Part shown: positions 1 to 9,350 of the stretch, one piece after another
How positions within the stretch are numbered: position 1 is the stretch's first letter
How the letters are laid out: every line of letters begins with the position of its first letter
Assembly: GCA_017623685.1 (NCBI GenBank)
Contig: JAGAOP010000009.1
Span: 1 to 46,866, forward strand
Reading direction: 5' to 3'
Origin: Spirochaetaceae bacterium
GTDB taxonomy: Bacteria > Spirochaetota > Spirochaetia > Treponematales > Treponemataceae
Length of the DNA: 46,866 nt
The notes under the pieces: model-generated
Told to the model about the DNA's origin: nothing
The model's database searches: none
The model's input: only the letters and a program-made list of their open reading frames with translations
Translations under genes and position numbers: made by a program

Positions 1-326
1 TTTTATTTTTACAAAAGGCTTTATCACTTCTCGTATAAAAAGTCGTATGTAAAATAAAGAACGACTTTTTAACACTGTTTCGTAATATAATGAGAAACAG
101 CCTTATATTCAAAGTTTGTAACGCAAACTTTAGATAAAGCCTCTACTTTTTATTTTTACAAAAGGCTTTATCACTTCTCGTATAAAAAGTCGTATGTAAA
201 ATAAAGAACGACTTTTTAACGCTGTTTCGTAATATAATGAGAAACAGCAATATATTCAAAGTTTGTAACGCAAACTTTAGATAAAGCCTCTACTTTTTAT
301 TTTTACAAAAGGCTTTATCACTTCTC
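1..326. repeat. 147-bp tandem repeat built of hairpins
   Basis: Two full copies (1-147 and 148-294) and the first 32 bases of a third (295-326) are visible; the array probably continues left of the window. The two full copies differ at only three positions (74, 102 and 103 of copy 1). Each unit holds consecutive inverted repeats: 37-45 with 62-70 (9 bp), 75-81 with 94-100 (7 bp, 8 bp in copy 2), 111-118 with 124-131 (8 bp), and 133-142 with 163-172 (10 bp, spanning the unit junction). No reading frame of useful length is present. It lies downstream of the minus-strand M23 gene. Function unknown: structured RNA, terminator cluster or protein-binding array are possible. Confidence 0.9.
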
Positions 327-352
327 CAAGGAAAATATTTTCCGATGCAAAT

Positions 353-374
353 ACTAGGTAAAACTTTACCTAGT
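353..374 (-). terminator. Perfect hairpin at the end of the M23 gene
   Basis: A 10-bp perfect inverted repeat (353-362 and 365-374) overlaps the M23 stop codon. On the minus strand it has no following U-run, so it is a weak intrinsic terminator or an RNA 3'-end stabiliser. A second small palindrome (330-343) lies just beyond it. Confidence 0.45.
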
Positions 375-1573
375 TATTTTAATACAGTTAATGGATCTAT
401 CAATTTACCATTTTTATAGACGGTAAAGTGTAGATGCGGACCTGTGGAATAACCTGTATTTCCAACCTGACCGATTTGGGTACCTTGGTTTACACGTTGT
501 CCTTTTTTTAGAGGACAAGGCTTATACATATGAGCGTATAATGTTTGGTAGCCATTTTCGTGGTCAATTATAACATAATTTCCGTATACATTGGTAAAAC
601 CTACTGCAATTATTTTTCCACTCATTGAAGCCTTTATTGGAGTTCCCTGCGAAATTGCTAAGTCTATTCCTGTGTGGGAAGATGGAACTCCTGTAAAAGG
701 ATCTTTTCGTGAACCGAATTTAGATGTTAATCTCCAGTTTCCAGAAATAGGATACACGAATAATTCCCCCATTGCCTTTTTTAATGTGGTTTCGTCTAGC
801 TTGGCACCTGGAATGAATAATTTTTGACCTTCTAGTAATTGTGTTGAAGATAAATCATTTACATCAAGTATATCTTCTACAGTTATGTCATATCTTACAG
901 AAAGACCTGCAATGGTATCATTAGCTTTAACTGTATAACTTAAACCATCAATAGAAGGTATTGTAAGCTTTTGTCCAGAGCGAAGTTGCCTTACATTACT
1001 GATTTCATTTATACCAATCAATGTAGAAATATTTCTTAGACCAAATTTTAATGAAATACCTGATATGGTATCTCCTGCTTTTACAGTATAAGATTCAAAA
1101 GTTACTGGTTCCCGATAATTTATATCCGCTATAGAAATGTCTGCGCCTAAAATATTTCCTGCTAAATCTATTTCTTCTGATGCAACTAGGGCAAATCTTT
1201 CCATAGCTTCATCTAAAACTTCAATCTCAGAGGGTGAAAGATATTCTAATGTTATAGGTTTAGCTATACTTTCACTATAATGAAATATGCTACTAATTCC
1301 ATAGGGAATAACTATCCCTAAAGCAATGGAAAAGCATAGTGCTAATATTAAATAAAAGCGTTTTGTAATAAAGAAAAACGCAGTTTTAATAAAACCATCT
1401 AAATATATGCTAACTGCTTTTCCTCTAGATTGAGTACTTGTATTTAAAGGAAAATAACCTGTTGTAGCAATAGCATATTCAGTTGAAGTTCTATTACTCC
1501 TAGGTATTTTTATTGGGCGATAAGAAGTTTTTGCTGAAACTTGTCGGTCATTTAAATAGCTGATTATTTCCAT
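374..1573 (-). CDS. LysM-domain M23 family metallopeptidase, membrane anchored
   Basis: Predicted peptidoglycan endopeptidase of the lysostaphin/NlpD-EnvC type, 399 aa. About 68 cytoplasmic residues precede one membrane segment (about 69-96). Two LysM domains follow (about 161-206 and 212-255, each starting YTVKA.DTI), then a C-terminal M23 domain (about 283-395). Zinc ligands look intact: H300 and D304 in the HxxxD motif, H380 and H382 in GPHLHF, with H348 as the likely catalytic histidine. The long basic N-terminal tail is unusual. The gene lies 67 bp downstream of an ABC-2 exporter on the same strand and may be read through from it. A GATAGT sits 6 nt before the ATG with no good -35, so its own promoter is uncertain. 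No clear Shine-Dalgarno. Confidence 0.9.
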   Translation of the reverse strand: MEIISYLNDRQVSAKTSYRPIKIPRSNRTSTEYAIATTGYFPLNTSTQSRGKAVSIYLDGFIKTAFFFITKRFYLILALCFSIALGIVIPYGISSIFHYSESIAKPITLEYLSPSEIEVLDEAMERFALVASEEIDLAGNILGADISIADINYREPVTFESYTVKAGDTISGISLKFGLRNISTLIGINEISNVRQLRSGQKLTIPSIDGLSYTVKANDTIAGLSVRYDITVEDILDVNDLSSTQLLEGQKLFIPGAKLDETTLKKAMGELFVYPISGNWRLTSKFGSRKDPFTGVPSSHTGIDLAISQGTPIKASMSGKIIAVGFTNVYGNYVIIDHENGYQTLYAHMYKPCPLKKGQRVNQGTQIGQVGNTGYSTGPHLHFTVYKNGKLIDPLTVLK

Positions 1574-1640
1574 AATTCAACTATCGACAAAAAACCTTGT
1601 GCATATTAGGTAAAAAAATAATTGAAATAATTGAAATAAT

Positions 1641-2438
1641 TTAGTTTCCTGCACTTTCGTAATGATTTAATCCGATTTTCCAAACGCTATAAGAAAGGGA
1701 TATAAAAACAAAGGCAACGACCAAAGGCATTATTACTCCATTAAGTGGACCTTCTATGCCTAAAAGCCAAGTTGCTGGGTAATAGGATGTAATGGCAAAG
1801 GGAATAATAAATGTTAAAAAAAATTGAATGCCTTTGTTATAAATTGATATGGGGTAGTAGCAAAATTGGTTAAATTCATAGGCAACTTGAACAAAGGGAC
1901 CAGATCTTTTTTTCCAAAAGGCAATAGAGCAGGTTATTAATTTAATTGAAGTTATAACAAGGGTCCCGGAAATAACTAGCAAAATTAGCAAAAGAATTTG
2001 TATTACAGAAAAATCTATTGCTAGATTTATAGCAGCATAGACCAAAAGAACAATTCCAATTAAAAGTTCCCCAATACCGTCAAGTTGAAATCTTTCCATA
2101 ATAACTTGAAACAAAGGATTTATAGGTCTAAGTAAAATTCTGTCCATTTCACCTTGGGAAATAGCCCAGTAAGCATATATCCAAAGGTTATCTGTAAAAA
2201 TATGATCCAAGCCTCTGGGAATTTGAGCTAAGCCATAGATAAAAAGAACTTGATGAAAGTTCCAACCTTCTAGTTGGGGAATTGAATCAAAAATAAGGGT
2301 TACAAAAACAACGCCACAGGTTTGAAGCAAAAAAAAGCCGATTAATCCAAAAATAAAATCTATGCGATAAGTCATTAAAGTTTTTAGATATTGAGTTGTG
2401 TATGCAAAATATATTTTTAAGGCTTGCCTTCCTTTCAT
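1641..2438 (-). CDS. ABC-2 type exporter permease (COG3694/DUF990-like)
   Basis: Polytopic membrane protein of about 265 aa with roughly six hydrophobic segments. It is the third gene of an exporter operon (ATPase, permease, permease), a set known from firmicutes and spirochaetes with unknown substrate. I chose the ATG at 2438, not the in-frame ATG 18 nt upstream, because an AGGAGG (2444-2449) sits 5 nt before it and it begins one base after the upstream permease stop. The longer start would overlap that gene by 17 nt with no ribosome site. Family placement is by context and general sequence character; the substrate cannot be read from the sequence. Confidence 0.82.
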   Translation of the reverse strand: MKGRQALKIYFAYTTQYLKTLMTYRIDFIFGLIGFFLLQTCGVVFVTLIFDSIPQLEGWNFHQVLFIYGLAQIPRGLDHIFTDNLWIYAYWAISQGEMDRILLRPINPLFQVIMERFQLDGIGELLIGIVLLVYAAINLAIDFSVIQILLLILLVISGTLVITSIKLITCSIAFWKKRSGPFVQVAYEFNQFCYYPISIYNKGIQFFLTFIIPFAITSYYPATWLLGIEGPLNGVIMPLVVAFVFISLSYSVWKIGLNHYESAGN

Positions 2439-2439
2439 A

Positions 2440-3294
2440 TTAACCTCCTTGAACAACTAGCCGTTTTACTACGGCCCGCCAAGTGATTTCAGTAGAAATA
2501 TGTAAAAGTAGCATCCAAATTATTTGTAAAACAATAGCCTGTAGTGCAACCACTCCAGTGTATTTTCCTAAAAAAATGTTTATTGGTGTAGAAATTATGG
2601 ATGCGAAAGGGAGGTAATTGATTATATTCTTTGCCCATTCTGGAAAAAATACTAAAGGAATTAACACCCCTGAAAGTAACTGATTTATTGCCCTATAAAT
2701 TTGAAGAATTCCCCATATATTTAAGGTAACAAAAGTCATACAGCCTAAAAGAAAATTCAAACACATATTAATATACATGGAAAAACAAAAAGATATAATG
2801 AAAAGTAATATTCCATATACAGTGTATACAGATAAGTTACCGTAGATATAATTGATTATAAAACTTGCTATAAGACAGGGTATCATTAAGAAAATAATTG
2901 TATAAATTGTATCTCCAAGAGAAGTAAAATATGTTTTAAGTCTGTAGGAAATAGGTTTAATCAAGGTCATTACGATTGAACCATTTTTTATTTCTGTAAC
3001 AATTTGACCTGTGTCTTGAGGAATACAACTTGCAGTGCTTATGCTTAATAAAAGATATGTTATCATATCTGGCAAAGAAAAACCTTTTAGTATGTCTTGG
3101 CCACTAGAAACAAAAATAGCTTTCCACAAAAAGTACATACATAAAATTTTCAATATGTCCCCAATAAGAAACATAAAAACATTAGCTCTGTAGGCTAAAT
3201 ATTCTTGGAATTTACAGGAAGCAAAGGGTAAATATATTGAAAGATTAAATTTATGATGTTTATATGTACTTTTAGATTTCATTTTATTCTGCAT
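2440..3294 (-). CDS. ABC-2 type exporter permease (COG4587-like)
   Basis: Polytopic membrane protein of 284 aa and middle gene of the three-gene exporter operon. It overlaps the end of the ATPase gene by 11 nt, indicating translational coupling. An alternative ATG five codons in (3282) has an equally weak ribosome site, so the exact start is open. A basic N-terminus (MQNKMKSKSTYKHHKF) precedes several hydrophobic helices. With the ATPase and the second permease it should form a heterodimeric ABC-2 exporter in the inner membrane. Confidence 0.82.
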   Translation of the reverse strand: MQNKMKSKSTYKHHKFNLSIYLPFASCKFQEYLAYRANVFMFLIGDILKILCMYFLWKAIFVSSGQDILKGFSLPDMITYLLLSISTASCIPQDTGQIVTEIKNGSIVMTLIKPISYRLKTYFTSLGDTIYTIIFLMIPCLIASFIINYIYGNLSVYTVYGILLFIISFCFSMYINMCLNFLLGCMTFVTLNIWGILQIYRAINQLLSGVLIPLVFFPEWAKNIINYLPFASIISTPINIFLGKYTGVVALQAIVLQIIWMLLLHISTEITWRAVVKRLVVQGG

Positions 3295-4282
3295 CCCGAT
3301 AAATTTTCTTTACAATGTTTTCTATACTTGCACCTTCAGCAGAAAAATCAGCAACTTTAAAAGTTCCTAAAAGCTTTTGCAATATTTTAGAAGCTGTGTA
3401 ATCTTTAAGGTTAAAGGTAACGACTATGGCCCCATCTGAATTAAATGTTGCAACAATATTTTTTTTGAATAAACTCTGTATTTTTTCTGGAGTACATTCT
3501 TTTTCATCTGAATCAAGGCGCAACACTATACGACCTTCGTCACCATATTGTTTTTTTAAGTTTTCAAGGTTGCCATCGTAAACAATTTTTCCTTGATCAA
3601 TTAAAATAATTCTTTGGCAAAGTTGCTCTATGTCTTGCATATCATGGGTTGTTAGAATAATTGTGGTACCGTATTTTTCATTTATTTCTTTTATTGCTTT
3701 TCGTACCCTTTCTTTTACAAGTACATCCAACCCAATAGTTGGTTCATCTAAGAATAGAATTTTAGGATTATGCAATAAGGAAGCTGCTAAATCAGCTTTC
3801 ATTCGTTGCCCCAAGGATAAGGTTCTAACAGGTTGCATAAAAAATTCGTCTAAGCCTAAAAGCTCAGTAAAATAATCTAACCTTTCTTTGAATTCAATTT
3901 CTGGTATTTCGTATATTTTTTGTAAAATTGTAAAACTTTCACAAAGTGGCAAATCCCACCAAAGTTGAGTTCTTTGACCAAAAACTACACCTATGTTTTT
4001 GGCATTTTCTTCTCTACATTTATATGGTTCTTTTCCTTCAACTAAAACCTTCCCATTTGTAGGGGTTAGAATTCCTGTCATAATTTTTATTGTAGTTGAT
4101 TTCCCTGCTCCATTAGAACCAATGTATCCTGTAATTTGTCCATCAGGAATTGAAAAAGAAATATTATTTATTGCTTTTTTTTCTGTATATTCTTTTGTAA
4201 ATAAACTTTTTATAGCCCCTTTTAGCCCTGGAAATTTCTTAGAAGTTCTAAAAGTTTTTTCTAGGTTAATTACTTCAATCAT
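3284..4282 (-). CDS. ABC exporter ATPase (COG4586-like)
   Basis: Nucleotide-binding subunit of the exporter, 332 aa. Visible motifs: Walker A GSNGAGKS (55-62), Q-loop near GQRTQLWW (102-109), signature LSLGQ (155-159), Walker B ILFLDE (175-180) and H-loop H213. The signature reads SLGQ rather than SGGQ, as I recall for the COG4586 group. A C-terminal extension of about 90 residues follows the ATPase core. A promoter (TTTACC, 17 bp, TATTAT) ends only 6 nt before the ATG and no Shine-Dalgarno intervenes, so the operon mRNA is probably leaderless. First gene of the operon running down to 1641 or 374. Confidence 0.92.
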   Translation of the reverse strand: MIEVINLEKTFRTSKKFPGLKGAIKSLFTKEYTEKKAINNISFSIPDGQITGYIGSNGAGKSTTIKIMTGILTPTNGKVLVEGKEPYKCREENAKNIGVVFGQRTQLWWDLPLCESFTILQKIYEIPEIEFKERLDYFTELLGLDEFFMQPVRTLSLGQRMKADLAASLLHNPKILFLDEPTIGLDVLVKERVRKAIKEINEKYGTTIILTTHDMQDIEQLCQRIILIDQGKIVYDGNLENLKKQYGDEGRIVLRLDSDEKECTPEKIQSLFKKNIVATFNSDGAIVVTFNLKDYTASKILQKLLGTFKVADFSAEGASIENIVKKIYRDAE

Positions 4283-4288
4283 GAAACA

Positions 4289-4317
4289 ATAATAGTAAAA
4301 AACAAAAAAAAGGTAAA
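4289..4317 (-). promoter_or_regulatory. Promoter of the ABC-2 exporter operon, leaderless geometry
   Basis: On the minus strand TTTACC (4317-4312), 17-bp spacer, TATTAT (4294-4289), then 6 nt to the ATG at 4282. No Shine-Dalgarno between. Confidence 0.6.
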
Positions 4318-4354
4318 CAGCGTTGAATAATTATGTAAAATATAATAAGTGAAT

Positions 4355-4383
4355 TTGACATATGTTTTGTGGCATGATATTCT
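4355..4383 (+). promoter_or_regulatory. Promoter of the GH13 gene, leaderless geometry
   Basis: TTGACA (4355-4360), 17-bp spacer ending in TGA (extended -10), TATTCT (4378-4383), then seven T residues and the ATG at 4391. Transcription would begin at or next to the start codon. The upstream in-frame GTG at 4349 lies before the -35 and cannot be the start of this transcript. Confidence 0.72.
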
Positions 4384-4390
4384 TTTTTTT

Positions 4391-6301
4391 ATGAATAATT
4401 CTAATACTTGGTTAAATAGCGTCTATAGTGATGGTTCATGTTGGTTTGTAAGTAATCCATTGCCCCAAAAAGGTGAAAAGATTACTTTAGCTATTCAGTT
4501 GTCAGAAAAAGCTCCAGTTACTAGCGTAATATTGCGAGGAAAACTTAACGGAGTAGAACAACTGAAAAAAATGGAATGTAAGCAAAAGAAAAATGGCTTA
4601 CTCAGATACGAAGCTCAAGTTCAAATTTGGGAAAAAGAACTTAGGTATCAATTTTATTTATTAACAAAAGATTGTATTTATTATTATACAGAAGCTGGTA
4701 TTACAACATATATTCCAGATGAATCTAGAGATTTTAGAATTCTTACGGATTACAAGCAACCAGAATGGGTAAAGAACGCAGTTTTTTATCAGATTTTTCC
4801 AGAAAGATTTTGCAATGGAAATCCTGATAATGACGTTAAAGATGATGAATATATTTTTGATGGATTTCCAACTCAACAAATTAAAGATTGGAACGCTGTT
4901 CCTCAAGATTATGAAAAAGCCCATTGCTTAGATTTTTATGGTGGGGATTTAGAAGGAATCATTCAAAAAATTCCTTATTTAAAGAAACTAGGTGTTACAG
5001 CTTTATATTTAAACCCTATTTTTTATGCTGCAACAATTCATAAATATGATTGCTTAGACTATTTTCAAGTAGACCCCCATTTTGGTGGAGATAAGGCTTT
5101 GGCAGATTTATCTAATGAATTGCATAAAAATGGGATGAAATTGATTTTAGACGTATCGATAAATCACACTGGAATTGCAAACAAGTGGTTTAATAGAGAT
5201 GGTACTTTTTTCCCAAAAAATCAAGGAGCTTACAATAATCCAGATTCAGAAGAAAGAAGTTATTACTTCTTCAAAGAAGATAATTCCTACAAGGCATGGT
5301 GGGATGTTGCAACCTTACCAACCTTAAATTATACTTCCCAAAAACTTAGAAATCGCCTTTACCGAGATTCAGATTCTTTGGTAAAAAAATGGTTAAAGCC
5401 CCCATATTCCATAGATGGTTGGAGATTTGATGTGGCAGATGTTATGGCTCGTAATGACGAAATTCAGTTACATCATGAAGTATGGCCAGAAATAAATGCT
5501 AGCATAAAAGAAGAAAATCCTCAGGCTTATGTTTTGGCAGAGGATTGGACTGATTGTAGCGAATACCTAAATGGAGATGAATGGGATTCTCCTATGAATT
5601 ATTTTGGTTCTTGTCGCCCAATTAGACAGTTCTATGGGGAATCAGATTTATTTAATTCTAGGTGTCAAGAGTTAAAAGAAATAAAATATAAAATGACTGC
5701 AAAGGATCTTTCTCAAAGAATTACTGGTTTTCTTTCTAAACTGCCCTTTGCAATTCGCCAAGTTCAGTTCAACTTAATAGATAGCCACGATGTTCCACGT
5801 TTCCACAATAATCCTAATATTTCAAAAGACGCTTGTCGTGGTGCGGCTATAATGCTTTTTACTTTACCTGGATGTGCAAATGTTTATTATGGTGATGAAG
5901 CAGAAATTGATGGTCGAATTGATTCAAATGAAGGTTGCCGATATCCTATGCCTTGGTCAAAGGATATTGAAGGAACTGAAGCTTGGAAAATTTATTCTAC
6001 GTTGGCAAAAATTAAAACCACTGAAAAAGTTTTTTTAGATGGTGGATTTAAAGTTCTTTGGGATAATGATTATGTTTTTTCTTATGCTAGATTTACTCCC
6101 GAAGATTTATGGATTACAGTTTGTTCAGCTGATAACCAAGACAGAAAAATTAATTTGCCACTGGATATTTTTGGAGAATCTTTTGCAACTCTAACTTTGC
6201 CTTCTCAAGATGAATTAGGTCAAGCCATTAGAGGTCAAATAAAAGATGGAGAACTTATTCTAGAGGTGCCTGCAGGTAAGGCATTTTTAATAAAATTGTA
6301 G
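4391..6301 (+). CDS. GH13 maltodextrin hydrolase (neopullulanase/cyclomaltodextrinase-like)
   Basis: Glycoside hydrolase family 13 enzyme of about 636 aa, no signal peptide, so probably cytoplasmic, acting on imported maltodextrins or cyclodextrins. An N-terminal beta-rich domain of about 120 residues, CBM34-like, precedes the (beta/alpha)8 barrel. Conserved regions: LDVSINH (region I), GWRFDVAD with nucleophile D347, AEDW with acid/base E384, and SHD with D467 (numbers from the 4391 start). YLNPIF...HKYD resembles region V of GH13_20 enzymes. I chose the ATG at 4391 because the promoter ends at 4383. The gene converges on sbcC with only 4 nt between stop codons. Exact specificity among neopullulanase, maltogenic amylase and cyclomaltodextrinase is not decidable here. 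Confidence 0.9.
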   Translation: MNNSNTWLNSVYSDGSCWFVSNPLPQKGEKITLAIQLSEKAPVTSVILRGKLNGVEQLKKMECKQKKNGLLRYEAQVQIWEKELRYQFYLLTKDCIYYYTEAGITTYIPDESRDFRILTDYKQPEWVKNAVFYQIFPERFCNGNPDNDVKDDEYIFDGFPTQQIKDWNAVPQDYEKAHCLDFYGGDLEGIIQKIPYLKKLGVTALYLNPIFYAATIHKYDCLDYFQVDPHFGGDKALADLSNELHKNGMKLILDVSINHTGIANKWFNRDGTFFPKNQGAYNNPDSEERSYYFFKEDNSYKAWWDVATLPTLNYTSQKLRNRLYRDSDSLVKKWLKPPYSIDGWRFDVADVMARNDEIQLHHEVWPEINASIKEENPQAYVLAEDWTDCSEYLNGDEWDSPMNYFGSCRPIRQFYGESDLFNSRCQELKEIKYKMTAKDLSQRITGFLSKLPFAIRQVQFNLIDSHDVPRFHNNPNISKDACRGAAIMLFTLPGCANVYYGDEAEIDGRIDSNEGCRYPMPWSKDIEGTEAWKIYSTLAKIKTTEKVFLDGGFKVLWDNDYVFSYARFTPEDLWITVCSADNQDRKINLPLDIFGESFATLTLPSQDELGQAIRGQIKDGELILEVPAGKAFLIKL

Positions 6302-6305
6302 CAGA

Positions 6306-9300
6306 TTAAGATTCTACAAAGGGACAGATTTTAGAACCAGAAGGAGTTTTCACAATTTCTAGGCGATAGGGAATTCGACTTTTCATCTCTGAAACATGGG
6401 AAATAAGGCCGATACACCGACTGTCCCTTATTTCATCTAAAATCCATAATGCTTTTTCCAAAGAAGCTTCATCTAAAGAGCCAAAGCCTTCGTCAATAAA
6501 CAAAGAATCTAGGGTAATTCCTCCAGCTTTATTGCTAACCACATCCGTAAGAGCTAAGGCTAAGCTTATGGATGCCATAAATATTTCGCCACCAGAAAGG
6601 GTGTTGCAAGGTCTTTCTTTTCCTGTAAAAGAGTCGAATACTTCTAATTCTAAACCCTTTGCTCCATTGCCTGAAGTTTTAGATTGGTTCATTAGCAAAG
6701 TATATCTTCCCTCTGAAATTCTATTTAAACGGCTATTGGCATAGGTGGCAATTTCATCTAAATAAACCCCCAAGACCCAAGTTGTTAAAGCAATTTTTTT
6801 TGTTTTAGTGTTTTTTCCTGAAATATCTTCGTAAAGTTGACGATACAAAGTATCTTGTTGAGCAAGTTTAAGTCGCTTTTTTTCTAATTCGTGCCACTGA
6901 TTTAATTTAGAAGTACGTTGCTCCTTTTCTGTAATAAATTTTTTATAAAGTTCTTGTTCTTCTGAAATGGCTGTATTGATATTTTTACTTTCATTTTGAC
7001 TTTGTAAAAGTTTTTCCTGTGTTTCTTCTTTTGTTCCTTCTAAATTAGATTTTTCTTTTTTTAATAAGGTTTCAGTTTCTGTAATATTTTTTTGCCACTG
7101 TTTTATGTTATCTTCAAATTCTGTAAATACTTCTTGAGGAAGTTTTGCTTTTTTGGCTTCCTTTTGATTTTCAAAACATGAATTGTTTAAAACCTCCCTT
7201 AATCTTTGCTCAGAAGCTGTCTTTTCTTTATTTCTATTTTCTTTTTCTTTAGCTAATTGTTCTAAGCTACCAATTATTTTTTCTAAAAGTTTTTCTTCTT
7301 CTTGCTTCTTTTGAAAATAAGTTTCAATTTCTTTTTCTTGTTGGGAAATAATATTCACTAATTTTTTATAACATTCTGCAACTGTATTTTCAGATATTCC
7401 AAAATCTGCTGAGTTTTGTAGCACTGAAAATAAATTTTCTTGTAGGTGAGCTATTTTTGCTGAAAGACCTTCTATTTGAATTTTTAATTCAGTGTTTTTT
7501 TGTTTTAATGGCTCTGTAGAAGAAACTATTTTTGTAAGAGAATCTTGCAAAAGATTTAATTCCTTTGTATTTTTTGCCACTTCTTCTTTTTGAGTTTGAA
7601 TTTGTATTAAATTTTTTCTGGTAGCTAAATATTCTTTTTTTGCTATTTCTTCCTCTGGAACATCTACTAATGTATTTATAAGAGAATTTAATTGATTTAA
7701 TTGTCCTTCGATGTTTGCTCGTTGGGAAAAAATATCAGAAAAACTTTCTTCTAAAGATTGAATTTGTGTTTCAAGATTCAATTCTTCTTCTGAAAAATCT
7801 AATTCTTGGCCTGCAGGATTAGGATGATGTAAGGACCCACAAACAGGGCAGGGACAGTCTTTTTTTAGATTAGTTGCAAGGAATTTTGCATATTCTGTTT
7901 GTTTTTTTTGATCAAGTTCTTTTTTTATTTTGCTAAGTTTAGTTTTAAGACGATTTTCTTCTTCAAGTTTTTCTGCAAAATCCTTTTCTAATTTATTTTT
8001 TTGTTCTATTTGAATAGATTTTTCTTTTGCTCGATTTAAGTTAGTTTCTGCATTTTGCATTAAAATAGACAACTGTTGAAACTTTTCTGTTATTTCTTCA
8101 TGGTTTTCTAAATCCAAAAGTTTTTTTAATTGTTCTATTTTTTGCAAAATATTTTTTTGTTCATTTTCATAGTCTTTTATTTGTAAACTTACTGTTTTCT
8201 CTTGATTTTCAAAAATTATTCGCTTTTGAATTAAGTCTGCAAGTTCTTTTTCTTCTTTAACGCTACGTTGAATATCATTAAAGAGCAAGGTCATTTTTTT
8301 GTTTTTTTCAGAAAGTTCATTTATTTTTTCAGATTCACTTATTAATTGATTTAGATTTATTTGAGCTTTTTCTTTTGCTTGAATTGATTCTTGTTCTTGT
8401 ATTTCTAAATATTTAATTGTGTTTGTAATTCGTTCCAAGTCTTGAGTAGCTATCCAAACTGGTTCTGCCTGAATTGAAAGTTGCAATTTTTTTTGCTGCT
8501 CTTCTATTTCTACTCTTTGGGATTCCAAAAAATCTTTTTGCGATTGTAATTTTTCTATGTTTGTAAAAGTTTCTAGTTGTTGAGAATAAACTAAAATCTT
8601 TTTTTCTAGTTCTAATAATGTTTGAGTTAATTCATTTTGCTTTTGTTGCCATTGAATCATCTGTTCCTGTTGTTGTTCTATTTCTAATCTTTCATTTTCT
8701 GGATTATAGTCTGGACCATAGACTTCAAGCTGTTGCATTGTGGATGCTAAATCCTGAGAGAATTTTTTTGACATTTCTTTTGTTTTATTAATAATGTCTT
8801 CGTAATCTTGAACAGGAAATAGTTTTGATAAGGTTATTGTTCTTTGAGTGGAAGATTGTAGCAAAAAATCTGCAAATTCACCCTGTGGAAGCAAGACAAT
8901 TCTTGAAAATTCCTCTGGAGTTAATCCAATATTGGTGGTAAGGAAATTTTCTAGTTCTGTTTTTTTCCCTGGAATTGTTTTTTCTGAGGATTCACTTATT
9001 TCTGTAATTAATAATTCTTCTGGTTTTTCAGAAATTGCTCCGTTTTTATTAACGTAACTTCTAGGAAGACTTCTTGTAACTTGATAAATTTTGTTGTGTA
9101 AAAGAAATTTTAATTTTACAAAGGATTCTTCATCAAAGGATGCAAAGTCAGAGCGAATGTGTTTGACAGAAACGGTACTTCTTTGACCTGGCAATTTTCC
9201 GTATAAAGCATAGGTTATTGCATCAAAAATTGTTGTTTTCCCAGCTCCTGTTTTTCCGGAAATCAAAAAAATATCTCCAAGTAGAGAAAAATCTAAGGTT

Positions 9301-9350
9301 TCATGTCTAAAAGGTCCAATGTTTTTTAATTCTAAAAATAAGGGTTTCAT
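6306..9350 (-). CDS. sbcC: Exonuclease subunit SbcC (Rad50-like ATPase)
   Basis: ATPase of the SbcCD nuclease, which opens hairpin and blocked DNA ends; 1014 aa. Walker A GKTGAGKT (32-39), Q-loop in LLPQGEFADFLL (153-164), long coiled coil, zinc hook CPVC (501-504), second coiled coil, then C-terminal signature LSGGE and Walker B FIDEGFGSLD. The full head-coil-hook-coil-head plan is present. Its ATG overlaps the sbcD stop as ATGA, the usual coupled arrangement. Confidence 0.96.
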   Translation of the reverse strand: MKPLFLELKNIGPFRHETLDFSLLGDIFLISGKTGAGKTTIFDAITYALYGKLPGQRSTVSVKHIRSDFASFDEESFVKLKFLLHNKIYQVTRSLPRSYVNKNGAISEKPEELLITEISESSEKTIPGKKTELENFLTTNIGLTPEEFSRIVLLPQGEFADFLLQSSTQRTITLSKLFPVQDYEDIINKTKEMSKKFSQDLASTMQQLEVYGPDYNPENERLEIEQQQEQMIQWQQKQNELTQTLLELEKKILVYSQQLETFTNIEKLQSQKDFLESQRVEIEEQQKKLQLSIQAEPVWIATQDLERITNTIKYLEIQEQESIQAKEKAQINLNQLISESEKINELSEKNKKMTLLFNDIQRSVKEEKELADLIQKRIIFENQEKTVSLQIKDYENEQKNILQKIEQLKKLLDLENHEEITEKFQQLSILMQNAETNLNRAKEKSIQIEQKNKLEKDFAEKLEEENRLKTKLSKIKKELDQKKQTEYAKFLATNLKKDCPCPVCGSLHHPNPAGQELDFSEEELNLETQIQSLEESFSDIFSQRANIEGQLNQLNSLINTLVDVPEEEIAKKEYLATRKNLIQIQTQKEEVAKNTKELNLLQDSLTKIVSSTEPLKQKNTELKIQIEGLSAKIAHLQENLFSVLQNSADFGISENTVAECYKKLVNIISQQEKEIETYFQKKQEEEKLLEKIIGSLEQLAKEKENRNKEKTASEQRLREVLNNSCFENQKEAKKAKLPQEVFTEFEDNIKQWQKNITETETLLKKEKSNLEGTKEETQEKLLQSQNESKNINTAISEEQELYKKFITEKEQRTSKLNQWHELEKKRLKLAQQDTLYRQLYEDISGKNTKTKKIALTTWVLGVYLDEIATYANSRLNRISEGRYTLLMNQSKTSGNGAKGLELEVFDSFTGKERPCNTLSGGEIFMASISLALALTDVVSNKAGGITLDSLFIDEGFGSLDEASLEKALWILDEIRDSRCIGLISHVSEMKSRIPYRLEIVKTPSGSKICPFVES

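Noticed and set aside
1..326. CRISPR array or integron attC series
   Set aside because: The whole 147-bp unit is repeated without unique spacers, and no cassette ORFs or cas or integrase genes are present.
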